A stretch of DNA of 64,000 nt from Catellatospora sichuanensis (GCF_007483665.1 NZ_VIQO01000002.1:124001-188000); one strand, 5' to 3'. Positions 7,927 through 23,951 are shown, numbered from the stretch's first letter. Program-made: numbers and translations. Notes: generated from the letters alone by a model not told the origin.

Positions 7927-8657
7927 GCCAGGGCCTCGGCCGGTGCGTGCTCGGCGGCCGGGGTCACCTCGCCAGGCGGCCCGGGGTGGGTCAGCACGTG
8001 CAGGTGGTGCCCGAGCACGATGAGCACGACCATCGCGGCGACGGTGACGCCGAGCATGATCCAGCCCCAGCCGCCGGTGGTGAGGAAGTAGATGTGCTGG
8101 TCGAGCACGAGTAGGCCGCCGGCCAGGGGAGCGGCGAGCAGGACTCCGGTGGTGCCGTACACCAGCCGCGCGGCGCGCCGCCGCCACGCCTCGTCGGAGG
8201 CGAGCTGGTGCGGCTCCAGGCCGGCATGGCCGGACTCGGCGATCACGCGCAGCAGATGGCGGGCGAGCAGCCCCCATGCGCCGAGCGCGATGACGGCCGG
8301 CAGCAGGAGCCAGAGGTTCGTGACCGAATCCTGCCGGCCCACGATGCCGATCGGGGAGCCGCTGGCCAGCACCGCGATCACGGGCAGCCCCACCAGTACG
8401 GCCAGGCTCAGCCAGAACAGGTGGCGCCGGGCCCCCGGCGGAAGGTAGGTGTCGCTGTCGCGGGCGGCCAGGCGGGCCGTGGCGGTGGCCGAGCGTGAAG
8501 GGCGCGGTGACATCAGCTCGCTGACCGCGACCGCGCCCAGTACGAAGATCGTGAACAGCGGCACCGACAGCGGCACGTACGAGCTGTGCGCCACGGTGTA
8601 GGCCACAGCCCCGCCGGTGACGACCCCGCCCGCCCGCAGGTACGCGGCTCCGTCCAT
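7923..8657 (-). CDS. Multi-pass membrane protein co-operonic with a GntR regulator
   Basis: A 244-residue protein from the ATG at 8657, which has a GGAGG 5 nt upstream; an earlier in-frame start at 8687 lies inside the operator and is less likely. Hydrophobic segments fit about five or six membrane helices, with a cytoplasmic basic loop around residues 55-80. I recognise no catalytic motif. YtrA-type regulators often control transporter or membrane-stress genes, so an export or envelope role is possible but not shown. Confidence 0.8.
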   Translation of the reverse strand: MDGAAYLRAGGVVTGGAVAYTVAHSSYVPLSVPLFTIFVLGAVAVSELMSPRPSRSATATARLAARDSDTYLPPGARRHLFWLSLAVLVGLPVIAVLASGSPIGIVGRQDSVTNLWLLLPAVIALGAWGLLARHLLRVIAESGHAGLEPHQLASDEAWRRRAARLVYGTTGVLLAAPLAGGLLVLDQHIYFLTTGGWGWIMLGVTVAAMVVLIVLGHHLHVLTHPGPPGEVTPAAEHAPAEALA

Positions 8658-8666
8658 GACTGCCTC

Positions 8667-8732
8667 CTTGTATCGTGTGATTGACACAAGTGAACGATAC
8701 GAATGCGTCTTGTGTCAATCGATTGATACAAG
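8667..8732. promoter_or_regulatory. Paired operator palindromes of the GntR operon
   Basis: Two related 24-nt palindromes share CTTGTRTC/GAYACAAG ends: 8667-8690 (imperfect) and 8709-8732 (one mismatched pair). Their centres are 42 bp apart, about four helical turns, so two dimers would sit on the same face of the DNA. They cover the space in which the promoter of the minus-strand operon must lie, including a TTGACA on that strand. Confidence 0.65.
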
Positions 8733-8825
8733 ACAGGTCACACCACCCCCGATTTGGCGGCCGGTCACCAGGTCACGTATCGTTCCTGTCAACAGTTCCA
8801 CCCAAAGACCGCTGGTCATCTGATC

Positions 8826-8968
8826 CGGATCACTCCGGAGCACGATCGAAGGCCCCGTCGCTCGGCAACGAGCGGACCCACGGGCGGCCCGCGCAGGGAA
8901 GAACGGTGAGCCTGACGGCCTCGTGCCGTGCGAAGCCCCGTGCGCCCTGCGCCGGGGCGTTTTGTTTG
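8826..8968 (+). ncRNA. L10 leader-like mRNA regulatory element with attenuator
   Basis: The GC-rich, strongly foldable stretch before rplJ has the position and overall form of L10(L12)4-binding leaders. It ends in a clear intrinsic terminator: GCCCCG (8935-8940) pairs with CGGGGC (8953-8958), followed by GTTTTGTTTG. Read-through or termination here would set rplJ-rplL output. I could not fold it by computer, so the 5' limit is approximate. The rest of the 8658-9029 gap holds the GntR operators and presumably the rplJ promoter. Confidence 0.6.
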
Positions 8969-9029
8969 TCCGCTTCTGTCGAACGCCGGGTCCCGCGAGA
9001 CCAGCCTGGAGTACGAGAGAGGAGGGGAC

Positions 9030-9566
9030 ATGGCGGACAAGATCCGTGCCGACAAGGCCGGCAGTGTTGCGGAGCTCACCGAGCGCTTCCGCGAGTCGAA
9101 CGCCACGGTGCTCACCGAGTACCGCGGCCTGACCGTGAAGCAGCTCACCGAGCTGCGTCGTTCGCTGGGCGGTGCCGAGTACACCGTTGCCAAGAACACG
9201 CTTGCCAAGCGCGCCGCGACCGACGCCGGTCTGACCGGTCTCGACGCTCTGTTCACCGGTCCTACCGCGCTCGCCTTCGTCTCCGGCGATGTCGTCGAGG
9301 CCGCGAAGGGCCTGAAGGAGTTCGCGAAGGCGAACCCGCTGCTCGTCATCAAGGGCGGCGTCTTCGAGGGCAAGGCGATCACGGCGGCCGAGGTCGCCAA
9401 GCTCGCCGACCTCGAGTCCCGCGAGGTGCTGCTGGCCAAGCTGGCCGGCGCGATGAAGGCAAGCATGGGCAACGCCGCGGCGCTCTTCCAGGCCCCGCTG
9501 GCGCAGGCCGTTCGCACGGTCGCTGCTCTGCAGGACAAGCGCGAGAAGGAGGGCGCCGACGCCTGA
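9030..9566 (+). CDS. rplJ: 50S ribosomal protein L10 (uL10)
   Basis: A 178-residue uL10 starting at the ATG after GAGGAGGGGAC. The N-terminal rRNA-binding domain (about 1-130) and a C-terminal helix that anchors L12 dimers (about 145-172) are both present. It is the base of the ribosomal stalk. With L12 it usually represses its own mRNA, which fits the structured leader upstream. An 80-nt spacer separates it from rplL. Confidence 0.96.
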   Translation: MADKIRADKAGSVAELTERFRESNATVLTEYRGLTVKQLTELRRSLGGAEYTVAKNTLAKRAATDAGLTGLDALFTGPTALAFVSGDVVEAAKGLKEFAKANPLLVIKGGVFEGKAITAAEVAKLADLESREVLLAKLAGAMKASMGNAAALFQAPLAQAVRTVAALQDKREKEGADA

Positions 9567-9646
9567 TCGGCGTCGACGTTCTCCGAACCATCCAGCTCGC
9601 GGCTCCCTGCCGCGGCATGTAGACCCGTAACGAAAGGACGCCTGAC

Positions 9647-10030
9647 ATGGCGAAGCTGAGCAGCACCGAGCTCCTCGAGGCCTTCAAGGAGATGACCCTG
9701 ATCGAGCTCTCCGAGTTCGTGAAGGAGTTCGAGACCACCTTCGACGTCAAGGCCGCCGCGCCGATGATGGCCGCCGGCCCCGCCGCCGGTGGCGCCGCTC
9801 CGGTCGAGGTCGAGGAGCAGGACGAGTTCGACGTCGTCCTCGAGTCCGACGGTGGCAAGAAGATCCAGGTCATCAAGGTCGTGCGTGAGCTGACCGGCCT
9901 GGGCCTGAAGGAGGCCAAGGACGTGGTCGAGGCCGCGCCGAAGGCCATCCTGGAGAAGGCCAACAAGGAGACCGCGGAGAAGGCCAAGGCCAAGCTCGAG
10001 GCCGAGGGCGCGAAGGTCACCCTCAAGTGA
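9647..10030 (+). CDS. rplL: 50S ribosomal protein L7/L12 (bL12)
   Basis: A 127-residue bL12. It has an N-terminal dimerisation helix pair (about 1-35), an Ala/Gly/Pro-rich hinge (about 36-55) and a C-terminal globular domain with [21 protein letters not shown], which recruits translation factors. A strong terminator follows within 50 nt, so rpoB depends on read-through or its own promoter. Confidence 0.97.
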   Translation: MAKLSSTELLEAFKEMTLIELSEFVKEFETTFDVKAAAPMMAAGPAAGGAAPVEVEEQDEFDVVLESDGGKKIQVIKVVRELTGLGLKEAKDVVEAAPKAILEKANKETAEKAKAKLEAEGAKVTLK

Positions 10031-10075
10031 TCTGAGGTCACGCCGGGCTTTACGCCAAGAGCGTGACCGCATCGA

Positions 10076-10111
10076 GGGGCGGGCATCCACGGGATGCCCG
10101 CCCCTTGTTCT
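10076..10111 (+). terminator. Terminator after rplL
   Basis: A perfect 13-bp stem (10076-10088 with 10092-10104) closes an ACG loop and is followed by TTGTTCTT. It is the clearest intrinsic terminator in the window. Confidence 0.9.
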
Positions 10112-10313
10112 TGCTGCGCAAACGCGCAGTGATACGAACTTGACGCAGTGTTCGACACTGGAACCCGTCGCCGGGTCTTGACGTGAACGACGACGCCAGG
10201 CAGTCTTTCTTCAGTACGACCTTCCGAGTACGTAGCGGCCGGGGTACAGAGCGTGGTTGACACCGATCTGAAGGTGGTCCAGGACACGTTCTGCGGGAGC
10301 CTGCCGTGGGGAC

Positions 10314-10342
10314 TCGACAGCGGTCGGTGCTTCTGCTACAGT
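10314..10342 (+). promoter_or_regulatory. rpoB-rpoC promoter
   Basis: TCGACA (10314-10319) and TACAGT (10337-10342) have the ideal 17-nt spacing. The predicted start near 10349 leaves a leader of about 127 nt before rpoB. The 10112-10475 spacer shows no gene, only this promoter and the leader. Confidence 0.65.
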
Positions 10343-10475
10343 GCTAGTTTGCGCTGCCCTTCGACTTTCCCCCTGCCCGGAATGCCGGTTGTCTTTTGAC
10401 GTCGGCTCTGGACCAGGGGTTGTCGGGTTGCTCGCGTAACGGCCGTTGCACCACCGGTCCTCGGAAGGACGTATC

Positions 10476-13400
10476 TTGGCAGCCTCCCGCCCTGCGAAGA
10501 CCAGTCGATCGTCGAGCGCGTTCGCTCCCCGCCGGATCTCCTTCGGCAGGATCACCGAACACCTCGAAGTACCCAATCTGCTCGCTATCCAAACCGAGTC
10601 TTTTGACTGGCTTGTCGGCAATGAGTCCTGGCAGTCCCGTTCGTCGGCTCTGGCAGACGCCCGCTCCGGACTCGCGGAGATCCTCGAAGAGATCAGCCCG
10701 ATCGAGGACTTCTCCGGCACCATGTCGCTCAGCTTCTCCGACCCGCGCTTCGACGAGGTCAAGGCCTCCATCGAGGAGTGCAAGGAGAAGGACCTCACCT
10801 ACTGCGCGCCGCTGTTCGTGACCGCGGAGTTCACCAACAACTCGACTGGCGAGATCAAGAGCCAGACCGTGTTCATGGGTGACTTCCCGATGATGACGCC
10901 GAAGGGCACCTTCATCATCAACGGCACGGAGCGCATCGTCGTGAGTCAGCTCGTCCGCTCTCCTGGCGTGTACTTCTCCAAGGAGCCGGACAAGACCTCC
11001 GACCGCGATCTCTCCAGCGTCAAGGTCATCCCCAGCCGGGGTGCCTGGCTGGAGTTCGACATCGACAAGCGCGACACCGTCGGTGTGCGTATCGACCGCA
11101 AGCGCCGGCAGGCCGTCACGGTCCTGCTGAAGGCGATCGGTTGGACCAACGACCAGATCCGCGAGCGCTTCGCGTGGTCCGAGCTGTTGATGACGACCCT
11201 CGAGAAGGACCACATCGCCGGTCAGGACGAGGCCCTTCTCGACATCTACCGCAAGCTGCGCCCTGGCGAGCCGCCGACGCGCGAGAACGCCCAGACCCTG
11301 CTCGACAACCTCTTCTTCAACCCGAAGCGGTACGACGTAGCCAAGGTCGGGCGTTACAAGTTCAACAAGAAGCTCGAGCTCGAGATCCCGATCACGACGG
11401 GAACGCTGACCGAGGACGACATCGTCGCCACCGTGGAGTACCTGGCCCGCCTGCACGCGGGCGAGGAGGGCTACGAGGCCGACGACATCGACCACTTCGG
11501 CAACCGTCGTCTGCGCACCGTCGGCGAGCTGATCCAGAACCAGGTTCGGGTCGGTCTCTCCCGCATGGAGCGCGTCGTGCGTGAGCGCATGACCACGCAG
11601 GACGTCGAGGCGATCACGCCGCAGACCCTGATCAACATCCGCCCCGTGGTGGCTGCGATCAAGGAGTTCTTCGGTACGTCGCAGCTGTCGCAGTTCATGG
11701 ACCAGACGAACCCGCTCGCGGGTCTGACCCACCGTCGCCGCCTGTCGGCGCTCGGCCCGGGTGGTCTGTCGCGTGACCGCGCCGGCTTCGAGGTCCGTGA
11801 CGTGCACCCGTCGCACTACGGCCGGATGTGCCCGATCGAGACGCCGGAAGGCCCGAACATCGGCCTGATCGGCGCGCTGTCGACGTTCGCGCGGGTCAAC
11901 CCGTTCGGTTTCGTCGAGACGCCGTACCGCAAGGTCGTCGAGGGCCGGGTCACCGACCAGATCGACTACCTGACCGCGGACGAGGAAGACCGTTACATCA
12001 AGGCGCAGGCGAACGCCGTGCTGATGGGTGACGGCTCCTTCGCCGAGGACCGCGTCCTGGTCCGCCGTAAGGGCGGTGAGGTCGACTACGTGCCGCCGGC
12101 ACAGGTCGACTACATGGACGTGTCGCCGCGGCAGATGGTGTCCGTCGCGACCGCGATGATCCCGTTCCTCGAGCACGACGACGCCAACCGTGCCCTCATG
12201 GGCGCGAACATGCAGCGTCAGGCGGTGCCGCTGGTCAAGGCCGAGGCCCCGCTGGTCGGCACGGGTATGGAGTACCGTGCCGCGACCGACGCCGGCGACG
12301 TGGTCGTGGCCGAGGTCGGCGGCGTGGTCGAGGACCTGTGCGCGGACTACATCACCGTGCACCAGGACGACGGCTTCCGCCGGACCTACCTGCTGCACAA
12401 GTTCCGCCGGTCCAACTCGGGCTCGTGCGTGAACCAGAAGCCGGTGATCCCGGAGGGTGCCCGCGTCGAGGCCGGTCAGGTCATCGCCGACGGCCCGTGT
12501 ACCGACAACGGTGAGATGGCGCTCGGCCGCAACCTGCTGGTCGCCTTCATGCCGTGGGAGGGCCACAACTACGAGGACGCGATCATCCTGTCCCAGCGTC
12601 TGGTGCAGGAGGACGTGCTCACCTCGATTCACATCGAGGAGCACGAGGTCGACGCCCGCGACACCAAGCTGGGCCCGGAGGAGATCACCCGCGACATCCC
12701 GAACGTCAGCGAAGAGATGCTGGCGGACCTGGACGAGCGGGGCATCATCCGGATCGGCGCCGAGGTCGTGCCGGGCGACATCCTGGTCGGCAAGGTCACG
12801 CCCAAGGGCGAGACCGAGCTGACCCCGGAGGAGCGGCTGCTCCGCGCGATCTTCGGTGAGAAGGCGCGCGAGGTCCGTGACACCTCGCTGAAGGTGCCGC
12901 ACGGCGAGACCGGCACGGTCATCGGTGTGCGCACGTTCTCCCGCGAGGACGGCGACGAGCTGCCCCCGGGCGTCAACGAGCTGGTCCGGGTGTACGTGGC
13001 CCAGAAGCGCAAGATCCAGGACGGTGACAAGCTCGCCGGCCGCCACGGCAACAAGGGTGTCATCTCCAAGATCCTTCCGGTCGAGGACATGCCGTTCCTC
13101 GAGGACGGCACCCCGGTCGACATCGTGCTCAACCCGCTGGGCGTGCCCGGTCGAATGAACATCGGCCAGGTTCTCGAAGTCCACCTGGGCTGGGTCGCGA
13201 AGACCGGCTGGAAGGTCTCGGGCGACGACGCCGAGTGGAAGAAGGCACTGCGCTCGATCGGCGCGCACGAGGCCGAGGCCAACACCAACGTGGCCACCCC
13301 GGTCTTCGACGGCGCGCACGACGACGAGATCGCCGGCCTGCTCGGCAGCACCCTGCCCAACCGCGACGGCACCCAGCTGATCGGCGAGTCGGGCAAGGCC

Positions 13401-13907
13401 AAGCTGTTCGACGGCCGCTCGGGTGAGCCGCTGCCGGACCCGATCTCGGTCGGCTACATGTACATCCTGAAGCTGAACCACCTGGTCGACGACAAGATCC
13501 ACGCTCGCTCGACCGGACCGTACTCGATGATCACGCAGCAGCCGCTGGGTGGTAAGGCGCAGTTCGGTGGTCAGCGGTTCGGCGAGATGGAGTGTTGGGC
13601 GATGCAGGCCTACGGCGCGGCTTACGCGCTGCAGGAGCTGCTCACCATCAAGTCGGACGACGTGCTGGGTCGTGTGAAGGTCTACGAGGCCATCGTCAAG
13701 GGCGAGAACATCCCCGAGCCGGGCATCCCGGAGTCGTTCAAGGTGCTGCTCAAGGAGCTCCAGTCGCTGTGCCTGAACGTCGAGGTGCTGTCCAGCGACG
13801 GTGTTGCCCTGGAGATGCGCGAGACCGACGACGAGGTGTTCCGGGCGGCGGAGGAGCTCGGTATCGATCTGTCCCGGCGGGAGCCGAGCAGCGTCGAGGA
13901 AGTCTGA
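10476..13907 (+). CDS. rpoB: DNA-directed RNA polymerase subunit beta
   Basis: A 1143-residue beta subunit. The start is taken as the TTG at 10476 (reading [10 protein letters not shown]), which has GGAAGGAC just upstream; a TTG 30 nt earlier lacks a ribosome site. The rifampicin region is wild type: D409, H419 and S424 correspond to E. coli D516, H526 and S531. Later landmarks include [17 protein letters not shown] (as R-M-C-P), [11 protein letters not shown] and the C-terminal [19 protein letters not shown]. It forms the catalytic core with beta-prime from the next gene. Confidence 0.98.
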   Translation: MAASRPAKTSRSSSAFAPRRISFGRITEHLEVPNLLAIQTESFDWLVGNESWQSRSSALADARSGLAEILEEISPIEDFSGTMSLSFSDPRFDEVKASIEECKEKDLTYCAPLFVTAEFTNNSTGEIKSQTVFMGDFPMMTPKGTFIINGTERIVVSQLVRSPGVYFSKEPDKTSDRDLSSVKVIPSRGAWLEFDIDKRDTVGVRIDRKRRQAVTVLLKAIGWTNDQIRERFAWSELLMTTLEKDHIAGQDEALLDIYRKLRPGEPPTRENAQTLLDNLFFNPKRYDVAKVGRYKFNKKLELEIPITTGTLTEDDIVATVEYLARLHAGEEGYEADDIDHFGNRRLRTVGELIQNQVRVGLSRMERVVRERMTTQDVEAITPQTLINIRPVVAAIKEFFGTSQLSQFMDQTNPLAGLTHRRRLSALGPGGLSRDRAGFEVRDVHPSHYGRMCPIETPEGPNIGLIGALSTFARVNPFGFVETPYRKVVEGRVTDQIDYLTADEEDRYIKAQANAVLMGDGSFAEDRVLVRRKGGEVDYVPPAQVDYMDVSPRQMVSVATAMIPFLEHDDANRALMGANMQRQAVPLVKAEAPLVGTGMEYRAATDAGDVVVAEVGGVVEDLCADYITVHQDDGFRRTYLLHKFRRSNSGSCVNQKPVIPEGARVEAGQVIADGPCTDNGEMALGRNLLVAFMPWEGHNYEDAIILSQRLVQEDVLTSIHIEEHEVDARDTKLGPEEITRDIPNVSEEMLADLDERGIIRIGAEVVPGDILVGKVTPKGETELTPEERLLRAIFGEKAREVRDTSLKVPHGETGTVIGVRTFSREDGDELPPGVNELVRVYVAQKRKIQDGDKLAGRHGNKGVISKILPVEDMPFLEDGTPVDIVLNPLGVPGRMNIGQVLEVHLGWVAKTGWKVSGDDAEWKKALRSIGAHEAEANTNVATPVFDGAHDDEIAGLLGSTLPNRDGTQLIGESGKAKLFDGRSGEPLPDPISVGYMYILKLNHLVDDKIHARSTGPYSMITQQPLGGKAQFGGQRFGEMECWAMQAYGAAYALQELLTIKSDDVLGRVKVYEAIVKGENIPEPGIPESFKVLLKELQSLCLNVEVLSSDGVALEMRETDDEVFRAAEELGIDLSRREPSSVEEV

Positions 13908-13914
13908 TGTAAAA

Positions 13915-13950
13915 GGCGTCCTCCGCGCGCTCCGGCGTGTGGAGGACGCC
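13915..13950 (+). other. Hairpin in the rpoB-rpoC spacer
   Basis: GGCGTCCTCC (13915-13924) pairs perfectly with GGAGGACGCC (13941-13950) across a 16-nt loop, 8 nt after the rpoB stop. There is no T-run. It may be an RNase processing site or a partial attenuator between the two polymerase genes. Confidence 0.6.
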
Positions 13951-14001
13951 TCCGCCATCAACTGACACTGATGAAGACACGAGCAAAGAGGGACATACAA
14001 C

Positions 14002-17892
<3,891 letters not shown>

Positions 17893-17909
17893 TCGCTTGA
17901 AGTGAGATC

Positions 17910-17956
17910 ACGGCGTCCCCCGTGTCGTTTACACGGCATGGGGGACGCCGTTTTCG
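17910..17956 (+). terminator. Terminator after rpoC
   Basis: A 12-bp perfect stem (17910-17921 with 17940-17951) is followed by TTTCGT. The 3' arm overlaps the likely ATG of the next gene. Confidence 0.8.
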
Positions 17957-18291
17957 TGTCCGGGGCCGACCGGGATCCGGCTGACCCGGAACCGGTCGCC
18001 GACAGCAAGGCCACCGCCGCGTTCGGGCTCGGCCTGCTGGCCGCGGTGACCGGCCCGGCCGTGGGCGGGATCGTGCCGGCCACGGTCGCGCTGGCGCTGG
18101 CCCGCCAGGCCCGCGAGGAGCTGCAGGCGGGGGAGGGCTGGCGCACCGGCGCGGGCCGGGTGCTGTGGGCGGAGCGGCTGGCCTGGCTCGGCCTGGTGCT
18201 GGCCGGGCTGAGCCTGGTCGCGCTGACCGTGTGGCTGTTCCTGCGCGGCGTGCACTTCGGCACCCAGGACTTCCCGCCCACCGTCGACTGA
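17938..18291 (+). CDS. Small membrane protein of unknown function
   Basis: The frame extends upstream to 17902, but the first good start is the ATG at 17938, giving 117 residues. There are two hydrophobic segments, about 28-54 (Gly/Ala-rich) and about 81-104, joined by a basic loop with ARQAREELQAG. This two-helix pattern resembles DUF4190-type proteins such as the next gene. The start codon lies on the 3' arm of the rpoC terminator and no Shine-Dalgarno is visible, so expression may need read-through. Confidence 0.65.
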   Translation: MGDAVFVSGADRDPADPEPVADSKATAAFGLGLLAAVTGPAVGGIVPATVALALARQAREELQAGEGWRTGAGRVLWAERLAWLGLVLAGLSLVALTVWLFLRGVHFGTQDFPPTVD

Positions 18292-18368
18292 GCGTCCGGC
18301 GGGCGGCCGTGGCAGCGGCGGCCGCCTTGGCGGACACGGGGTGGGCGGGGCGTGGCAGGATCGGCGAC

Positions 18369-18932
18369 GTGACCTACCAGCAGCCTCCGGTGCCGCAGTG
18401 GCCGTCGTCGGGCCAACAGCCGCCCGCGCCGCAGTGGCCGGCCGTGCCACCGGCGAACCAGCAGCCGCCCACGCCACAGTGGCCGTCGGGCCGGCAGCCG
18501 CCGGCGGCACCGCAGCCGGTGGCCGGGCCGCGGCCGGTGAACTATCCGCCGCCGGTACGGGTGGAGGTCGTGCCGGGCACGCCGTACGGGCTTGCGGTGC
18601 TGGGCGCGCCGAAGACCGCCTCGGGCGTGGCGGCCAGCGCGCTGGCCGCCGGGGTCGGCTCGGTCCTGGTGTCGCTGGCGGTGTGGTGCTTCGGCGTGGC
18701 CGGCGCGCAGCAGGGCTGGGGCGGACTGGTCGCCGGCGCGTTCGCAGCGCTGTCGATCCTGCTCGGTGCGGCGGGCGTGCTGCTCGGCTGGCTCGGAATG
18801 CGCCAGATCCGGCTCGCCATGGGCAACATGACCGGCCGCGGGGTCGCGATCGCCGGCCTGGTGTGCGGCGCGGTGGGCCTGGTGCTGGCCGCGGTGGGGC
18901 TGATCACCGCGATCGCGCTCAGCGCCGGCTGA
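18369..18932 (+). CDS. Pro/Gln-rich DUF4190-like membrane protein
   Basis: A 187-residue protein from a GTG start with AGGA upstream. Residues 1-60 are disordered and repeat PQWP three times among PP-Q motifs, like the cytoplasmic tails of many actinobacterial membrane proteins. Three hydrophobic segments follow (about 80-102, 106-130 and 148-180), with the DUF4190-like GMRQIRLAMGNMTGRGVAIAG between the last two. The function is unknown. Its 3' end is part of a 54-nt tandem duplication. Confidence 0.75.
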   Translation: MTYQQPPVPQWPSSGQQPPAPQWPAVPPANQQPPTPQWPSGRQPPAAPQPVAGPRPVNYPPPVRVEVVPGTPYGLAVLGAPKTASGVAASALAAGVGSVLVSLAVWCFGVAGAQQGWGGLVAGAFAALSILLGAAGVLLGWLGMRQIRLAMGNMTGRGVAIAGLVCGAVGLVLAAVGLITAIALSAG

Positions 18933-19039
18933 GCCTGATCGCCGGCTCGGCGGCCGCTCCGCTGCGCTGCGCAGCCGTTCGCCATTGAGCCTGATCGCCG
19001 GCTCGACGGCCGCTCCGCTGCGCGGCGCAGCCGTTCGCC
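18930..19039 (+). repeat. 54-nt direct repeat covering a gene 3' end
   Basis: 18930-18983 and 18986-19039 differ at only two positions and are separated by 2 nt. The first copy begins with the TGA stop of the DUF4190-like gene. Each copy contains a GCTGCGC/GCGCAGC inverted repeat, so both can form a hairpin. They begin the 595-nt gap before rpsL. Confidence 0.8.
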
Positions 19040-19081
19040 GGGTGCCCGCCGGTGCGAGCTACCTCACGGTGCGGTATCCCG

Positions 19082-19227
19082 TTCGGGTGCTGGGAATCGA
19101 AGAGGTAGACTGGCTGTCGGAGTTCGCACTGACGGCGGGCTGGTTGCTCGGAAACGACTGGTTGCCTCGCATCGACGGGGGGTCGGGTCACCCCGTTTTG
19201 ACCAGTGGGCCATCGGTTCGGTACTCT
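19082..19227 (+). promoter_or_regulatory. Two candidate promoters of the str operon
   Basis: P1: TTCGGG (19082-19087), 18 nt, TAGACT (19106-19111). P2: TTGACC (19198-19203), 18 nt, TACTCT (19222-19227). P2 is the better match. Either gives a long leader (about 290-410 nt) before rpsL. Confidence 0.5.
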
Positions 19228-19372
19228 TTCCCCTCGTGCCCGGGCTTGCCCGGGCCCCTCGTGCGTGCGCCGACGCGGGAGAGTCCGACCACAGGTCGGG
19301 CAGCCCGTAGCACCACGACAACGACAGACTCCGACAGCTCGAGAAATCGAGCCGCCGGGCCCGTGCGCCGGA

Positions 19373-19397
19373 CGACACGCCCGACCGCGGGGGTCGG
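19373..19397 (+). promoter_or_regulatory. 25-nt element shared by three r-protein operons, rpsL copy
   Basis: It is identical over 25 nt to 24194-24218 (before rpsJ) and has two mismatches with 37573-37597 (before infA). The 3' part can fold as CCGACC-N5-GGTCGG. It lies 130 nt before the rpsL start, inside the predicted leader. Confidence 0.7.
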
Positions 19398-19527
19398 CAC
19401 TTGTCGCGGATCACTTCCGGGACAGCGCTGATCGCAGCAGTTCGGGCCGCATTCGCGGCCACGGCCACACATAAGTTTCCGCGGCGCGAAGCCGCGGAGA
19501 GGAAGCAAAAGGGAGCGGAGAACACCG

Positions 19528-19911
19528 GTGCCCACAATCCAGCAGCTGGTCCGCAAGGGCCGCCAGGCGAAGACGAGCAAGACCAAGACGCCGGCGCTGA
19601 AGGGGAGCCCCCAGCGGCGCGGTGTGTGCACGCGTGTGTACACCACGACGCCCAAGAAGCCGAACTCGGCACTGCGGAAGGTCGCTCGCGTCAAGCTGAG
19701 CAGCCAGATCGAGGTCACCGCGTACATCCCGGGTGTCGGCCACAACCTGCAGGAGCACTCGATCGTGCTCGTTCGCGGCGGCCGTGTGAAGGACCTGCCC
19801 GGCGTGCGCTACAAGATCATTCGCGGTTCGCTCGACACCCAGGGTGTCCGCAACCGCAAGCAGGCGCGTAGCCGCTACGGCGCGAAGCTGGTCAAGGAAG
19901 GGAAGAAGTAA
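19528..19911 (+). CDS. rpsL: 30S ribosomal protein S12 (uS12)
   Basis: A 127-residue uS12 from a GTG start (begins [13 protein letters not shown]). It lies at the decoding centre. The streptomycin-determining lysines in [11 protein letters not shown] and [12 protein letters not shown] are wild type. A hairpin (GCGGCGCGAAGCCGC-like) stands just upstream. The stop TAA shares its last A with the rpsG start. Confidence 0.97.
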   Translation: MPTIQQLVRKGRQAKTSKTKTPALKGSPQRRGVCTRVYTTTPKKPNSALRKVARVKLSSQIEVTAYIPGVGHNLQEHSIVLVRGGRVKDLPGVRYKIIRGSLDTQGVRNRKQARSRYGAKLVKEGKK

Positions 19912-20381
19912 TGCCTCGTAAGGGCCCCGCTCCGCGTCGGCCGCTGGCCGCTGACCCGGTGTACAACTCGCCGCTGGTCACCCAGCTGGTCAACAAGATC
20001 CTGCTGGCCGGCAAGCGCCAGCTGGCCGAGCGTGTCGTGTACGGCGCGCTCGAGGGCTGCCGCGAGAAGACCGGCACCGACCCCGTGGTGACGCTCAAGC
20101 GCGCCATGGACAACGTGAAGCCGACCCTCGAGGTCCGCAGCCGCCGTGTCGGTGGCGCGACCTACCAGGTGCCGGTCGAGGTCCGCCCGGTCCGCGCGAC
20201 CACGCTGGGTCTGCGCTGGCTGGTGACGTACTCCCGCGCCCGTCGCGAGAAGACGATGATCGAGCGGCTCATGAACGAGCTGCTCGACGCCAGCAACGGC
20301 CTCGGCGCCGCTGTCAAGCGTCGCGAGGACACGCACAAGATGGCCGAGTCCAACAAGGCCTTCGCGCACTACCGCTGGTGA
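19911..20381 (+). CDS. rpsG: 30S ribosomal protein S7 (uS7)
   Basis: A 156-residue uS7, all-helical, which organises the 16S 3' major domain and in many bacteria represses the str operon. It starts [20 protein letters not shown], a typical actinobacterial form. The start overlaps the rpsL stop by 1 nt, so translation is coupled. fusA follows after 86 nt. Confidence 0.97.
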   Translation: MPRKGPAPRRPLAADPVYNSPLVTQLVNKILLAGKRQLAERVVYGALEGCREKTGTDPVVTLKRAMDNVKPTLEVRSRRVGGATYQVPVEVRPVRATTLGLRWLVTYSRARREKTMIERLMNELLDASNGLGAAVKRREDTHKMAESNKAFAHYRW

Positions 20382-20467
20382 ACCACGTGGAGCCGGGCCG
20401 ATCCGTCGGTTCCGGCTCCACAACCTTGACTTTCCGGGACTGAGTCCCACTCCGAAAGGATCGTGAA

Positions 20468-22564
<2,097 letters not shown>

Positions 22565-22720
22565 CCGCGGTGGTGAGGTCGGCGCGAGCCGGCCTCACCA
22601 CGGCTGAGTTCTCCAGGTCTCAGCACAGTAAGGAAGCGCCGGCGACCCCGGCGGGCAAAGGTCCTAAGCGCCAGTCGGCGCCGTCGGGCGAACGAACCAA
22701 CAGTCCACAGGAGGACACCA

Positions 22721-23914
22721 GTGGCGAAGGCGAAGTTCGAGCGGACTAAGCCGCACGTCAACATCGGCACCATTGGTCACATCGACCACGGTAAGACGAC
22801 GCTGACGGCGGCCATCACTAAGGTCCTGCACGACAAGTTCCCGGCACTCAACCCGTACACCCCTTTCGATGAGATCGACAAGGCGCCGGAGGAGAAGGCT
22901 CGTGGTATCACGATCTCCATCGCGCACGTCGAGTACCAGACCGAGAGCCGGCACTACGCGCACGTTGACTGCCCGGGTCACGCTGACTACATCAAGAACA
23001 TGATCACCGGTGCCGCCCAGATGGACGGCGCGATCCTGGTGGTCGCCGCTACCGACGGCCCGATGCCGCAGACCCGCGAGCACGTGCTGCTCGCCCGTCA
23101 GGTCGGCGTGCCCTACATCGTCGTGGCGCTCAACAAGAGCGACATGGTTGACGATGAGGAGCTCCTGGAGCTGGTCGAGCTCGAGATCCGCGAGCTGCTG
23201 TCGAACCAGGAGTACCCGGGTGACGACCTGCCGGTCGTCCGGGTCTCCGCGCTGAAGGCGCTCGAGGGCGACCCGAAGTGGTCCGAGGCGCTCATGGGCC
23301 TGATGGACGCGGTCGACTCCGCGATCCCGCAGCCCGAGCGTGAGGTCGACAAGCCGTTCCTCATGCCGATCGAGGACGTGTTCACGATCACCGGTCGTGG
23401 CACCGTCGTCACCGGTCGCGCCGAGCGCGGCATCCTCAAGCCGAACGAGGAGGTCGAGATCGTCGGTATTCGCGAGAAGTCGATGAAGACCACCTGCACC
23501 GGCATCGAGATGTTCCGCAAGCTGCTCGACGAGGCCCGCGCGGGTGAGAACGTCGGTCTGCTGCTGCGCGGCATCAAGCGCGAGGACGTCGAGCGCGGCA
23601 TGGTCGTGGTCAAGCCCGGCACGACCACCCCGCACACGGAGTTCGAGGCGTCGGTCTACATCCTCTCCAAGGAGGAGGGTGGCCGTCACACCCCGTTCTT
23701 CCAGAACTACCGGCCGCAGTTCTACTTCCGCACCACCGACGTCACCGGTGTCGTCACGCTGCCCGAGGGCACCGAGATGGTCATGCCCGGCGACAACGTC
23801 GAGATGTCCGTGAAGCTCATCCAGCCGATCGCCATGGAGGAGACCCTCCGTTTCGCGATCCGCGAGGGTGGCCGCACGGTCGGTGCCGGCCGAGTCACCA
23901 AGATCACCAAGTGA
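22721..23914 (+). CDS. tuf: Elongation factor Tu
   Basis: A 397-residue EF-Tu from a GTG start with CAGGAGG upstream. P-loop GHIDHGKTT, switch [14 protein letters not shown] and NKSDMVDD are intact. Domains II and III are complete to the C-terminal [12 protein letters not shown]. It delivers aminoacyl-tRNA to the ribosome. The 156-nt spacer after fusA shows no convincing promoter. A terminator follows. Confidence 0.98.
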   Translation: MAKAKFERTKPHVNIGTIGHIDHGKTTLTAAITKVLHDKFPALNPYTPFDEIDKAPEEKARGITISIAHVEYQTESRHYAHVDCPGHADYIKNMITGAAQMDGAILVVAATDGPMPQTREHVLLARQVGVPYIVVALNKSDMVDDEELLELVELEIRELLSNQEYPGDDLPVVRVSALKALEGDPKWSEALMGLMDAVDSAIPQPEREVDKPFLMPIEDVFTITGRGTVVTGRAERGILKPNEEVEIVGIREKSMKTTCTGIEMFRKLLDEARAGENVGLLLRGIKREDVERGMVVVKPGTTTPHTEFEASVYILSKEEGGRHTPFFQNYRPQFYFRTTDVTGVVTLPEGTEMVMPGDNVEMSVKLIQPIAMEETLRFAIREGGRTVGAGRVTKITK

Positions 23915-23919
23915 TCTCC

Positions 23920-23951
23920 GCGGGCGCCCTGCTCCCGGGCAGGGCGCCCGC
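23920..23951 (+). terminator. Terminator after tuf
   Basis: A 13-bp perfect stem (23920-23932 with 23939-23951) closes a 6-nt loop. Only a short T-containing stretch (CCTTTA) follows. It closes the str operon. Confidence 0.75.
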
